Source: Paraburkholderia sp. UYCP14C (lineage in GTDB: Bacteria > Pseudomonadota > Gammaproteobacteria > Burkholderiales > Burkholderiaceae). Taken from it: a stretch of 64,000 nucleotides of DNA. The notes beneath the pieces are model-generated. The model did no database searches, was not told where the DNA came from, and worked only from the letters and a program-made list of their open reading frames with translations. The stretch covers positions 217,397 to 281,396 of the forward strand of contig NZ_SELS01000006.1 of NCBI RefSeq assembly GCF_004197395.1. The letters run 5' to 3'. Within the stretch, counting starts at the first letter, position 1; each line of letters begins with the position of its first letter. Below are positions 16,968-25,859 of this stretch, one piece after another. The position numbers and the translations under genes were made by a program.

Positions 16968-17243
16968 GTTTAAATTCGTCCTCGTCCAAAAGCCGTCCGC
17001 GCGTTGGTCGATGACGCGCGAATGACGACTGCCTGTTGTAGTGAATCGCCGCGGAACGCCGATCTGTCAGCACCGCGAACTTCGCAGTGCGGCATTTCAG
17101 CGGTCACGATGGCGAACGTCTGCTTCAGGTCGTTATGGCCACGCGAAGGCATGCCGCGCCAGCGAATATCTCGCCTGTAGCGCGTGGCGCGCACCCCGAT
17201 GTCGTTTTTTGAAGTCCAGCCCTGCTGCTTGACAATGGCCCGC
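16968..17243 (-). pseudogene. Decayed HigB-like toxin gene
   Basis: Reading toward the antitoxin, one frame holds a possible HigB-like stretch (QQGWTSKNDI ... GHNDLKQTFAIV). The frame shared with higA holds AAIHYNRQSSFARH followed by PTRG, closely resembling the C-terminal strand of HigB toxins, which usually read AAIHYNRQ..F.RH..TH. No single frame joins these parts, so at least one frameshift is needed, and the catalytic C-terminal Tyr/His context is changed. The position directly upstream of higA is where higB belongs. The assignment rests on motif memory and position only. Confidence 0.45.
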
Positions 17244-17472
17244 CGCCGCTGGCCTTGCACGCGCGGCACGTATCGCGCGATACGCGATACACGCTGCCCA
17301 CACAAAGTGCGAAGCGGACGCACCCACACCAATAGCCGCCCGGACGCGCTGGTCAGAACGGCTCGTTACTGCCCGTTGCGAAATCACTGCATGACGACGA
17401 AACCCTTTTGCTCTCCTATTGCTAACTCTCCGAGGCGAGAACAGAGAAAGACCCTCACCTCGGTGCCTCCAC

Positions 17473-18690
17473 CTACTTTTCGGCGCTGTGTCGCTGGCCA
17501 ATGCCGAGTTCCCGGGTCGCGAGATCGGGCTCCGCCCACGCCACCCGATCCCCCAGCTCCGTCGCCGGCAGACCCTGAGCGACCGCCGCAATCGTGCGCG
17601 TGACCTCGGCCATGAACGCGCGCCGGAACATCAGAGCCGAAAACCGCTCGGCATTCGCGCGACACGCCGCCGGCGTGATGTAAGCGCTCAGCCGCTCGAA
17701 GCGGTCGAGCGCGTCGAGCATCGACACTGCCGTCTGGCGCGCGAAGAAGACGCCGGTCGGATGCGGGTCGCCGACCGGCACCACCGTTTCGAGCGCCCCG
17801 CCCTTAGCGAACGCAATGACCGGCGTGCCGCAGGCCTGCGCTTCGAGCGGCACGATGCCGAAATCTTCCTCGGCGGCGGACACGAAGGCTCGCGCGCGCG
17901 CCAGATAATCCTTCAGTACGCCGAATGGCTGATGGCCGAGAATCGTCACGTTCGGTCCGGCTTTCGCGCGAATCGATGCCATCTTCGGCCCGTCGCCGAT
18001 CACGATCAGCCTGCGCTGCGGGGTGGCGTTGAACGCCTCGACGATCAGATCGATGCGTTTATGCGACACCATGCGCGACGCGGTCAGATAGAAATCGTCT
18101 TTCTCGGTACGCAGTTCGAATTCGTTGACGTCGACGGGCGGCGGAATCACCGCGGCATCGCGCCGATAGGTTTTCATCAGGCGCCGCGCGACCGACTGCG
18201 AATTCGCGATCAGCCGGTCGACACCATTCGTGGACTGCGCGTCCCAGCCGCGCAGATAGTGCAGCAACACGCGCGCGGCCCACGACTTCGGCCCGCGCAA
18301 GAGATTCGCTTCGCGCAGATACTGGTGCTGCAAATCCCACGCGTAACGCATCAGCGAATGCACGTAGCTGATGTGCGTCTGATTGGGTCCGACCAATACG
18401 CCCTTCGCGACCGCGCGGGAACTGGTTATGATCAGGTCATAGCTCGACAGATCGAACCGTTCGACCGCGAGCGGCATCAAGGGCAGATACGCGCGAAACC
18501 GGGTGCGCGCAAACGGCAGGCGTTGAATGAACGACGTAGTAACCGGCTTACCGGCAAGCGGCGTGCGATCTTCGAGAAAATCGACGACGCTGAAAACATC
18601 GGCGTCGGGAAAGCACTCGATGATCTGCTCCAGCACTTTCTCCGCGCCGCCGGGAGCGACCAGCCAATCGTGCACGATCGCCACTCTCAT
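17473..18690 (-). CDS. Glycosyltransferase family 4 protein
   Basis: 405 residues with a two-domain GT-B layout. N-terminus MRVAIVHDWLVAPGGAEKVL is the glycine-rich acceptor-side loop. The C-terminal domain has LTASRMVSHKRIDLIVEAF, LIVIGDGP and the nucleotide-sugar EX7E signature in AAEEDFGIVPLEAQACGTPVIA. It is a cytoplasmic or membrane-associated retaining glycosyltransferase, likely adding mannose or a similar sugar to a lipid-linked polysaccharide. With the sugar transferase 1.4 kb away it may belong to an exopolysaccharide locus split by the toxin-antitoxin remnant; the genes are in opposite orientation. Confidence 0.9.
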   Translation of the reverse strand: MRVAIVHDWLVAPGGAEKVLEQIIECFPDADVFSVVDFLEDRTPLAGKPVTTSFIQRLPFARTRFRAYLPLMPLAVERFDLSSYDLIITSSRAVAKGVLVGPNQTHISYVHSLMRYAWDLQHQYLREANLLRGPKSWAARVLLHYLRGWDAQSTNGVDRLIANSQSVARRLMKTYRRDAAVIPPPVDVNEFELRTEKDDFYLTASRMVSHKRIDLIVEAFNATPQRRLIVIGDGPKMASIRAKAGPNVTILGHQPFGVLKDYLARARAFVSAAEEDFGIVPLEAQACGTPVIAFAKGGALETVVPVGDPHPTGVFFARQTAVSMLDALDRFERLSAYITPAACRANAERFSALMFRRAFMAEVTRTIAAVAQGLPATELGDRVAWAEPDLATRELGIGQRHSAEK

Positions 18691-19213
18691 ATCTCGTCCT
18701 GTCTGTCACGAAACGCCACCTGGCCTCAGAGAAGAGTGTATGTGCCGCGTTTCAGGCTGTGCGTGCGCGTGCCCACATTCGAGGTGCGACAGTACGCGAG
18801 TAATTCGCAGAGCCCGTTCGCGTCTGCAAAATCAGCATCATTCCCGCGCTTTCGTATGTACAGAACGCCTGACGTATCACCGCACGCCTCCTCTCGCTAG
18901 TTCAGACCACCCTGGACGATCGGAGCACAGCAAGCGACGATCCCGCGACGTCGGCGGCCGCCGTGCGCTGCGTGCCGTTTGGCGATCAAAGCGGTCGGTG
19001 GGGAAGTGCCGGGTTCGAGCTGCTGGAACTCGCCGGGCACTGTGCCGCGCGTGCCTGAGCACGGAGCCAGGCATTTTCCGCCAGGCGCGCGCGATCGCCG
19101 CCGCGGCGGAGAGCGTCACCGGGATCGTGCGGCGCGCCGCGGCGGCAATAAAAAACGCGTGTGAACCGTTGGAACGGCTCACACGCGTCAGAGCGAACAG
19201 AAACGCAATCCGC
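18691..19213. other. Intergenic region upstream of the GT4 gene and downstream of rpiA
   Basis: 523 bases that must hold the GT4 promoter at the left and the rpiA terminator at the right (listed separately). The open frames seen here have atypical, arginine-rich translations and no recognisable motif; no gene is called. Confidence 0.4.
19155..19188 (-). terminator. Intrinsic terminator of rpiA
   Basis: Near-perfect long hairpin: ACGCGTGTGA and ACGG/CCGT arms pair across a two-base loop with one mismatch. On the minus strand it is followed by TTTTTAT (plus strand ATAAAAA at 19149-19155). It lies 26 bases beyond the rpiA stop. Confidence 0.9.
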
Positions 19214-19909
19214 TTAATTCTGGCCGTACGTGATCGTTTGCACGCCGGTGTCCGTGCCGAGCAGGCACAGATTCGCGCCGCGGCCCGCGAACAGGCCGAC
19301 CGTGACGACGCCCGGCCATGAGTTGATATGCGCTTCGAGCGTGCGCGGGTCGCTGATGCTCAAGCCCTTCACGTCGATGATCTCGTTGCCGTTGTCGGTG
19401 ATGAACGGCACGCCCTCTTTCGTCACGCGCACGACGGGCACGCCGCCGAGCGCCGTGACGCGCCGGCCGATCGCGGTGCGCGCCATCGGCACGACTTCGA
19501 TCGGCAGCGGGAACTTGCCGAGCGTCTCGACGACCTTGCTCGCATCCGCGATGCAGACGAACACTTCCGACACCGACGCGACGATCTTCTCGCGCGTGAG
19601 CGCGCCGCCGCCGCCCTTGATCATCGCGCCGCTGCGATCGATTTCGTCGGCGCCATCGACGTACACCGGCAGCGAGTCGATCTCGTTCAGGTCGAACACC
19701 TTGACGCCGTGCGATTGCAGACGGGCGGTGGTGGCGAGCGAACTCGACACTGCGCCGCGATAGCGGGATTTGGTGGCGGCCAGCGCGTCGATAAAGCAGT
19801 TCGCGGTGGAACCCGTGCCGAGACCGATCACCGAGCCTTGCGGCACGTTGGCGTTCACGTAATCGGCGGCGGCCTGGCCGACCAGTTGCTTGAGTTCGTC
19901 TTGAGTCAT
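19214..19909 (-). CDS. rpiA: Ribose-5-phosphate isomerase A
   Basis: 231 residues from the ATG at 19909, the usual RpiA length. Hallmarks are [15 protein letters not shown] (phosphate loop), [27 protein letters not shown] (catalytic Asp, Glu and Lys region) and VVPMARTAI. The enzyme interconverts ribose-5-P and ribulose-5-P in the cytosolic pentose phosphate pathway. The longer open frame upstream to 20086 is not RpiA-like. It is a single-gene transcript closed by a strong intrinsic terminator. Confidence 0.98.
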   Translation of the reverse strand: MTQDELKQLVGQAAADYVNANVPQGSVIGLGTGSTANCFIDALAATKSRYRGAVSSSLATTARLQSHGVKVFDLNEIDSLPVYVDGADEIDRSGAMIKGGGGALTREKIVASVSEVFVCIADASKVVETLGKFPLPIEVVPMARTAIGRRVTALGGVPVVRVTKEGVPFITDNGNEIIDVKGLSISDPRTLEAHINSWPGVVTVGLFAGRGANLCLLGTDTGVQTITYGQN

Positions 19910-20087
19910 GGGAGAGGCGGGAGAAGCGTGAAAAACCGATAGTTTACCGGAGTGGCGTGGGGACGGTTCGGTTTGGGCCGGCTTTGTGCCGTCGAGCGTG
20001 CTGGTTTGCTGGACCCCTTTGCCGCTGGAGACGGCGTGCGCGTCGTGGTGAGCGCGCCGCAACTGGCATCCCCGTCCCCAAAGCAAA

Positions 20088-20118
20088 GCGCCCGGAACCC
20101 CTATCGCGTTCCGGGCGC
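20088..20118 (-). terminator. Intrinsic terminator of rlmB
   Basis: Perfect 11-bp stem GCGCCCGGAAC (20088-20098) / GTTCCGGGCGC (20108-20118) with a nine-base loop, followed on the minus strand by a T-rich tract (TTTGCTTTGGGG). It lies 37 bases after the rlmB stop. Confidence 0.85.
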
Positions 20119-20154
20119 CGACAATCCGCCAACAGCAGGCGCGATTTCAGAAAC

Positions 20155-20898
20155 CTACTTCTTCACCGCCCGCTGCCGCACAGCTTCGAACAGACACACG
20201 CCGCTAGCCACGGACACATTCAAACTCTCCACCGTCCCCGCCATCGGAATGTTCATCACGACGTCGCAGGTTTCACGCGTCAGACGCCGCATGCCCTCGC
20301 CTTCGGCACCCATCACGAGCGCCACCGGCCCGTCGAGTTCCGTTTCGTAGACACTCTTGTCCGCGTCGCCGGCCGTGCCGACCACCCAGACGCCCGCGTC
20401 CTTGAGCTCGCGCAGCGCGCGCGCCAGGTTCGTGACCGTGATGTACGGCACGGTGTCGGCCGCGCCGCTCGCGACCTTCGCGGCGGTCGCGTTCAGTCCC
20501 ACCGCCCGATCGCGCGGCGCGATCACCGCGTGCGCACCGGCCGCGTCGGCGACGCGCAGGCAGGCGCCGAGATTGTGCGGATCGGTCACGCCGTCGAGCA
20601 CGAGGAGCAGCGGCGAGCCGCTGATGCCGTCGAGCAGTTCGGCGAGGTTCTGCGCGAGCGGCAGATCGCCCGCGCGTGCGACCACGCCCTGATGGCGTTC
20701 GGTGCGCGCGAGGCCCCACAGACGCGTTTCGTCGGCGGCGATCAGACGCACGCCCGCGTCCTTCGCGGCCTGCAGGAACTCGGTCATCCGGCGGTCCTTG
20801 CGCGTCGCGTCGTAATAGACATCCTCGACCGTCGACGCATCGTGCCGGATACGCGCGGTCACTGCGTGGAAACCGTATAAAACCTTGTGACGTGCCAT
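20155..20898 (-). CDS. rlmB: 23S rRNA (guanosine-2'-O-)-methyltransferase RlmB
   Basis: 247 residues from the ATG at 20898 ([20 protein letters not shown]). The N-terminal substrate-binding domain ([15 protein letters not shown]) is followed by the SpoU/TrmH knot domain with the three motifs [38 protein letters not shown] and [19 protein letters not shown]. It methylates the ribose of G2251 in 23S rRNA. It lies downstream of rnr on the same strand with a 236-base gap, the same neighbourhood as in E. coli. Confidence 0.98.
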   Translation of the reverse strand: MARHKVLYGFHAVTARIRHDASTVEDVYYDATRKDRRMTEFLQAAKDAGVRLIAADETRLWGLARTERHQGVVARAGDLPLAQNLAELLDGISGSPLLLVLDGVTDPHNLGACLRVADAAGAHAVIAPRDRAVGLNATAAKVASGAADTVPYITVTNLARALRELKDAGVWVVGTAGDADKSVYETELDGPVALVMGAEGEGMRRLTRETCDVVMNIPMAGTVESLNVSVASGVCLFEAVRQRAVKK

Positions 20899-21134
20899 GA
20901 CTGAACAACCTTTGATTGGACGCGCAGTCAATGCGCGCCACTGTGATGAATATGAAACCGGATACCCGTGCGTCGATTCGTGCGGCCTCGAAAGCGTCGG
21001 TGCGTGATGCTGAGATTCACGCTCGCGCCCCGACACCGCCGAACCACCCCGCACTGCCCGCGATAAAACGCGAGACCGCGCGCAACCGGCACGCGTGCGT
21101 GCCCGCTACGCGCGGTCCCGGCGCTGTGGAAGCC

Positions 21135-23630
21135 TCAGCGCTTCTTGCGTGCCTGCTTCGACGCCGCCTTGGTCGCGGCACCGTGCTTCTTCGCCGCGCC
21201 ACGCGCCGCGCGCGCTTCCTTGACCGCCGCGCTCTGCGCGGGCGCGGCCCGCTTGCGCCGGGGACCCGGCATCGAGGCGCCGCCTTCCGCCGGCGGCAAC
21301 GCGCGCACGCGCGGGCCAGCGCCGTCACCCTTGTCCGCCGCCATGCCGCGTGCCGCAGGCGGCTTGATCGGCGTATCGCGCACGAGGCGGAAGTCGATCT
21401 TGCGCGCGTCGAGATCGACGCGGCTCACCTGCACGCGCACGCGATCCGACAGCCGGTAGCGAATACCGGTGCGCTCGCCGCGCAGCTCGTTCTTGATCTC
21501 GTCGTACTGGAAGTAGTCCGAGCCGAGTTCGGTCACATGCACGAGACCTTCGATGAACAGCGAATCGAGCTGCACGAAAATGCCGAACGACGTGACGCCG
21601 TTGATCATGCCGCCATACTCTTCGCCGAGCTTGTCGCGCATGAAATAGCACTTGAGCCATGCTTCGACGTCGCGCGATGCTTCGTCCGCGCGGCGCTCGT
21701 TGGCCGAGCAGTGCAGCCCGAGCTCTTCCCAGATCGCCACGTTGTTTGCACGCGCGCGGGCGCCGCGCTTTTCCTCGTCGGCCTGCTGCATCGCGCGGGC
21801 GCGCGGCGACAGCGCGGTATTGAGCTCGACGCCGTGCGGCGGCTGCGGCTGATACTTGCGGCCTTGCAGGATCGCGTAGATCGCGCGATGCGTGAGCAGG
21901 TCGGGATAGCGGCGAATCGGGCTCGTGAAGTGCGCGTAGGCCTCGTAGGCGAGACCGAAGTGGCCGATGTTGTCTGGGCTGTAGACCGCCTGCTGCATCG
22001 AGCGCAGCAACATCGTCTGCAGCATCGAGGCGTCGGGCCGGTCGCGGATCTGCGCCATCAGTGCGGCGTAGTCGCTCGCATGCGGCGTGTCGCCGCCGCC
22101 GAGCGTCAAGCCCATGCCGCGCAGGAAGGTGCGCAGGTTCTCGAGCTTTTCCGCGCTCGGGCCCGCATGCACGCGGAACAGGCCCGGATGCTTGTTGCGC
22201 TTGAGGAAGTCCGCCGCGCACACGTTCGCGGCCAGCATGCATTCCTCGATCAGCTTGTGCGCGTCGTTGCGGGTGCGCGGCACGATCTGCTCGATCTTGC
22301 CCTGCGCGTTGCAGACGATGTACGTCTCGGTCGTATCGAAGTCGATCGCGCCGCGCTTCTGGCGCGCCGCGAACAGCGCCTTGTAGACGCCATACAGATT
22401 CTGCAGTTGCGGCAGCAACGCGGCGCGGCGGGTCGCCTCCGGGCCCTTGGTGTTTTTCAGCACCGCGGCGACTTCGGTGTACGTGAGCCGCGCGGCCGAA
22501 TGCATAACGCCCGGATAGAACTGATACCCCTTCACGTCGCCACGCGCGGTGACGATCATGTCGCAGACGAGCACGCAGCGGTCGACTTGCGGATTCAGCG
22601 AGCACAGGCCGTTCGACAGCTTTTCCGGCAGCATCGGGATCACGCGGCGCGGGAAATACACCGAGGTGCTGCGCTCGATCGCGTCGGTATCGAGCCCACT
22701 TTGCGGAAGCACGTAATGCGACACGTCCGCGATCGCGACGATCAGGCGGAAGCCATCGCCACGGCCGACCTTGACCGGCTCGCAATAGACGGCGTCGTCG
22801 AAGTCGCGCGCGTCCTCGCCGTCGATCGTGACGAGCGGCACGTCGCGCAGATCGATGCGATGACGGATGTCGGTTGGGCGCACTTCGTCGGGCAGCCTGG
22901 CCGCTTCGGCCAGCGCCGCCTCGCCGAACTCGTGCGGCACGCCGTACTTGCGCACCGCGATTTCGATTTCCATACCGGGATCGTCGATATCGCCGAGCAC
23001 TTCGACCACACGGCCGAGCGGCTGCGAATGACGGCTCGGGAAATCGGTCAGCTCGACCACCACGACCTGGCCGACCTTCGCCTTGCGGGTGTTCTGCGTG
23101 ATCAGGATGTCGTGGCCGATGCGCTTGTCTTCGGGCGCGACGATCAGCGCGCCGTTCTCGTTGAGCAGACGCCCGATCACGCGCTTGTTCGCGCGGTCCG
23201 TGACCTCGACGATGTGCCCTTCCGGCCGCCCACGCCGGTCATAGCCGACGATGCGCGCGAGCACGCGGTCGTTGTGCATGACCTTCTGCATCTCGCCGTT
23301 GGGCAGGAACAGGTCGTCCTGGCCGTCGTCGCGAATCAGGAAACCGTAGCCGTCGCGATGGCCCTGCACGCGGCCCGCGACGAAGTTCGACGGATGAGTG
23401 AGTTGATAGAGATTGCGCTGATCGAGCCGGATCTGGCCGTCGCGCTCCATCGCGCCGAGACGCTTGAAAAATCCTTCGCGCTCCTGGCGCTTGATCGACA
23501 GGGCTTCGGCGATGTCGTTCGCGGCAAGCGGCGTTTCACTCGTGCGCAGCACGCCGAGGATTTCTTCGCGGCTTGGAATCGGATACGGAAATTTGCTCAA
23601 GGGCTTGTCGATGATTTTTTCTCGTTGCAT
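21135..23630 (-). CDS. rnr: Ribonuclease R
   Basis: 831 residues. Order: N-terminal winged helix (PSREEILGVLRTSETPLAANDI), two cold-shock domains, the RNB catalytic domain (VTIDGEDARDFDDAVYCEP carries the conserved metal-binding aspartates; later YAHFTSPIRRYPDLLTHR), an S1 domain (GGMINGVTSFGIFVQLDS) and a Lys/Arg/Ala-rich tail. It is a processive 3'-5' exoribonuclease that degrades structured RNA and serves tmRNA and rRNA quality control. Start ATG 23630 gives MQREKIIDKPLSKFPYPIPS, the typical opening in this group. Very long frames on the opposite strand are shadows of this gene. Confidence 0.98.
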   Translation of the reverse strand: MQREKIIDKPLSKFPYPIPSREEILGVLRTSETPLAANDIAEALSIKRQEREGFFKRLGAMERDGQIRLDQRNLYQLTHPSNFVAGRVQGHRDGYGFLIRDDGQDDLFLPNGEMQKVMHNDRVLARIVGYDRRGRPEGHIVEVTDRANKRVIGRLLNENGALIVAPEDKRIGHDILITQNTRKAKVGQVVVVELTDFPSRHSQPLGRVVEVLGDIDDPGMEIEIAVRKYGVPHEFGEAALAEAARLPDEVRPTDIRHRIDLRDVPLVTIDGEDARDFDDAVYCEPVKVGRGDGFRLIVAIADVSHYVLPQSGLDTDAIERSTSVYFPRRVIPMLPEKLSNGLCSLNPQVDRCVLVCDMIVTARGDVKGYQFYPGVMHSAARLTYTEVAAVLKNTKGPEATRRAALLPQLQNLYGVYKALFAARQKRGAIDFDTTETYIVCNAQGKIEQIVPRTRNDAHKLIEECMLAANVCAADFLKRNKHPGLFRVHAGPSAEKLENLRTFLRGMGLTLGGGDTPHASDYAALMAQIRDRPDASMLQTMLLRSMQQAVYSPDNIGHFGLAYEAYAHFTSPIRRYPDLLTHRAIYAILQGRKYQPQPPHGVELNTALSPRARAMQQADEEKRGARARANNVAIWEELGLHCSANERRADEASRDVEAWLKCYFMRDKLGEEYGGMINGVTSFGIFVQLDSLFIEGLVHVTELGSDYFQYDEIKNELRGERTGIRYRLSDRVRVQVSRVDLDARKIDFRLVRDTPIKPPAARGMAADKGDGAGPRVRALPPAEGGASMPGPRRKRAAPAQSAAVKEARAARGAAKKHGAATKAASKQARKKR

Positions 23631-23992
23631 GGACGTCGGTCGGCGATGTGGTCCGGCCTGGAAGGCGTTTGCGTAATGCGCGCAGTCGCGCTTGGCTGCA
23701 TCTGCAGGGCGGCTGCGCTGCCTCGGTCATTGCACCTGCTGCTTGCTGCTCTTCTGCTCTACTACGAGTTGCACCGGAAACTGCCTGGGTCCGGCTCGTT
23801 GAACGCCAGGCCGACGCGCGTCTGGCTGACCGCAGGTCGACACTCGCGCCGGGATACCGGAGATGCATCGTACCAACGAACTACTGCGAGGCATTCTAAC
23901 ACCCGTGTCGACCGCCAGGCGGGCCTCACGCGGTGGTTCGGGCGCGCTGCGGGTCGCCTTGCCGCGAGCATGAATCGTCTTTGGCAAATTGC

Positions 23993-24020
23993 TTGACAGG
24001 TCGAAATCGGTCGCTATAAT
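23993..24020 (+). promoter_or_regulatory. Consensus sigma-70 promoter of the tRNA-Leu gene
   Basis: Perfect -35 TTGACA (23993-23998) and perfect -10 TATAAT (24015-24020) separated by 16 bases, ending 24 bases before the mature tRNA. The -10 is followed by a GC-rich start region. The rest of 23631-23992 should contain the divergent rnr promoter; nothing else was recognised there. Confidence 0.93.
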
Positions 24021-24044
24021 GGCGGTCTTTGCTGTTCATCACCT

Positions 24045-24131
24045 GCCCAGGTGGCGAAATTGGTAGACGCACTAGGTTCAGGTCCTAGCGGTGGCAACAC
24101 TGTGGAGGTTCGAGTCCTCTCTTGGGCACCA
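24045..24131 (+). tRNA. tRNA-Leu (anticodon CAG)
   Basis: 87 bases including an encoded CCA. The acceptor arms GCCCAGG and CTTGGGC pair with G-U wobble. The D region reads TGGCGAAATTGGTAGACGC. The anticodon stem CTAGG/CCTAG closes loop TTCAGGT with anticodon CAG. A class II variable arm (GGTGGCAACACTG region) and the T loop GGTTCGAGTCC follow. The 3' end is the likely attachment site of the integrase that starts 153 bases downstream. Confidence 0.97.
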
Positions 24132-24168
24132 ATTTACGTTCCAGCGTAAGCTGGGACGTTCCAGAAAA

Positions 24169-24200
24169 CCCCGTAAGTTCAAAAGCTTACGGGGTTTTTT
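24169..24200 (+). terminator. Intrinsic terminator after tRNA-Leu
   Basis: Perfect stem CCCCGTAAG (24169-24177) / CTTACGGGG (24186-24194) with an eight-base loop and six T residues (24195-24200). The A-run before the stem makes it potentially bidirectional. It separates the tRNA from the integrase transcript. Confidence 0.92.
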
Positions 24201-24284
24201 GTTCCTTGTAACTCCACTACGTTCCGCTGACATCGATCGTTTTTGCGTATACTGTTGCGTATACGAAATCCGGAGGGCGAAGCC

Positions 24285-25517
24285 ATGCCCAGACGCGTCG
24301 AACCGAAGTCGGAGGTCGTTTTTCGCGCCGCGAAGGCTCGCGAGCGCCCCTACCTGCTTACTGATGGCAACGGCCTTGCCTTGAGAGTCCAGCCCAATGG
24401 GACTAAGACCTGGTTGCTTCGGTATCGTCGACCGAGCACCAAGAAAGAAAATTTCTTGAGCCTCGGCCGCTATCCCGACGTCTCTCTTGTTGATGCCCGA
24501 AAGGCCGCCAGCTCTGCACGCAACCAGGTACGCGAAGGCACCGACCCGGTAGAGCACCGCCGAGCGGAATCCACTGCACGCAAACGTATTGCGGAAGGCG
24601 CATTCCATCTGGTCGCCAAACGATGGCTCGAGTTCAAACGGAAGGAATGGGCTGACGAGACCTATCGCAAAGCCGAGTTCGTCGTGCGTGAATATCTGAT
24701 ACCCGCGCTTCAGAGCAAACCCATCTCGACGCTCACTACACCAGAGGTCAAACCGATAATTGAGGCGATCGCATCACACGCTCCCAACCTCGCAACCAAA
24801 GCGCGGCAGTATGTCGGCGGCATCGTAACCTATGCGGTCCAAAACGGCTTGCGGGAAGATAAGTCAGCCTTGATGCTTCGAGGCGTTGTGCCCCGCCACA
24901 ACAAAGGACACATCCCGGCAATCACGAGGCCTGCAGATATCGGACCGTTGGCCATCGCTATCAACGCCTACAAGTCACCTATCACCCGTGCAGCGCTCTT
25001 GCTTACCATGTTTACAGGCCTTCGCCCAGGGGTAGTGGCAGCGGCACCTTGGGACGAGATCGACCTCGGGGCGGCCGAGTGGCAAGTGCCGGCGGAAAGG
25101 ATGAAGACGCGACACGCTCACATCGTGCCGCTACCAAAGCAGGCGGTTGCCGTGCTGAAAGAGTTGCAATCGATCGTTGGGAAGCGCATCTACGTCTTTC
25201 CCTCTCCTGCCCGTCAAAGGACCCCTCACTTGCATCGGGACGCGCTGAGCAAAGCGCTCCGCGAGATGGGATTTCAAGGAAAGCACGCGACGCACGGTTT
25301 TCGCGGCATGCTCCGCACGGTCGGACGTGAACGGCTCGGTATCGACATCGATGTGCTGGAGGCACAGCTGGCGCATGCCAAGCACGGCGATGTGCAAAAA
25401 GCCTATGATCGAACGACGTTTGACGACGACCGTCGCAGAGTGATGCAAGAGTGGGCCGACTACATCGATCGGCTATGCCTTGAAACGACGCAGGTGGCGA
25501 AGAGCCGCGAAATTTGA
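24285..25517 (+). CDS. P4-type tyrosine recombinase/integrase of a genomic island
   Basis: 410 residues from ATG 24285, preceded by CGGAGGG. N-terminal Arm-DNA-binding DUF4102 domain (LTDGNGLALRVQPNGTKTWLLRYR), a core-binding SAM-like domain, then the catalytic domain. The recombinase residues are Arg247 (FTGLRPG), the H-x-x-R box with His337 and Arg340 (THGFRGM), and Tyr374 (QKAYDRT). Such integrases insert islands into tRNA 3' ends, and this one lies immediately beside tRNA-Leu, so the left junction is probably in the tRNA. All catalytic residues are present, so it may be active. No excisionase gene was recognised nearby. Confidence 0.95.
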   Translation: MPRRVEPKSEVVFRAAKARERPYLLTDGNGLALRVQPNGTKTWLLRYRRPSTKKENFLSLGRYPDVSLVDARKAASSARNQVREGTDPVEHRRAESTARKRIAEGAFHLVAKRWLEFKRKEWADETYRKAEFVVREYLIPALQSKPISTLTTPEVKPIIEAIASHAPNLATKARQYVGGIVTYAVQNGLREDKSALMLRGVVPRHNKGHIPAITRPADIGPLAIAINAYKSPITRAALLLTMFTGLRPGVVAAAPWDEIDLGAAEWQVPAERMKTRHAHIVPLPKQAVAVLKELQSIVGKRIYVFPSPARQRTPHLHRDALSKALREMGFQGKHATHGFRGMLRTVGRERLGIDIDVLEAQLAHAKHGDVQKAYDRTTFDDDRRRVMQEWADYIDRLCLETTQVAKSREI

Positions 25518-25859
25518 GCCCCACTCGATTGACAACCATCTGCCGCAAACCTAGCGCTGGGCCTGATTCAGGTCCCATCGCGCCCACCGACACCGTCAGC
25601 GATACCGACATTTCCGCCCAGCACTCAACGGCCTTCGGCGGGCCGCATCGGAAATCAGCGGCGCGTGCTTAAGAAAGATCGTCGTAGCCAATGCATCTCC
25701 AGATGACTTCGGAGATTGATACCGTCAGGTCACAGCTGCCTAACTGAGCCGACCGGCGGCAGGTCGGCCACAGCTGACGGTCGGCGATCAGACGTTGTGC
25801 GGCTGCTGACGGCCGCCGCATCACGGACATTCACCGATCCGGTCATTGCTGCCCAAACT
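25518..25859. other. Intergenic region between integrase and kup
   Basis: 342 bases after two converging genes. There is an inverted-repeat-rich stretch around 25738-25790 (GCCGACCGGCGGCAGGTCGGC and flanking CAGCTG copies) that could act as a terminator for either gene. No gene was recognised. Confidence 0.4.

Noticed and set aside
17419-18900. A 493-residue open frame opposite the GT4 gene
   Set aside because: Antisense shadow of a glycosyltransferase with intact motifs.
20916-23996. A 1026-residue open frame opposite rnr
   Set aside because: High-GC shadow: its translation is Arg/His/Asp-rich without motifs, while the minus strand encodes a textbook RNase R.
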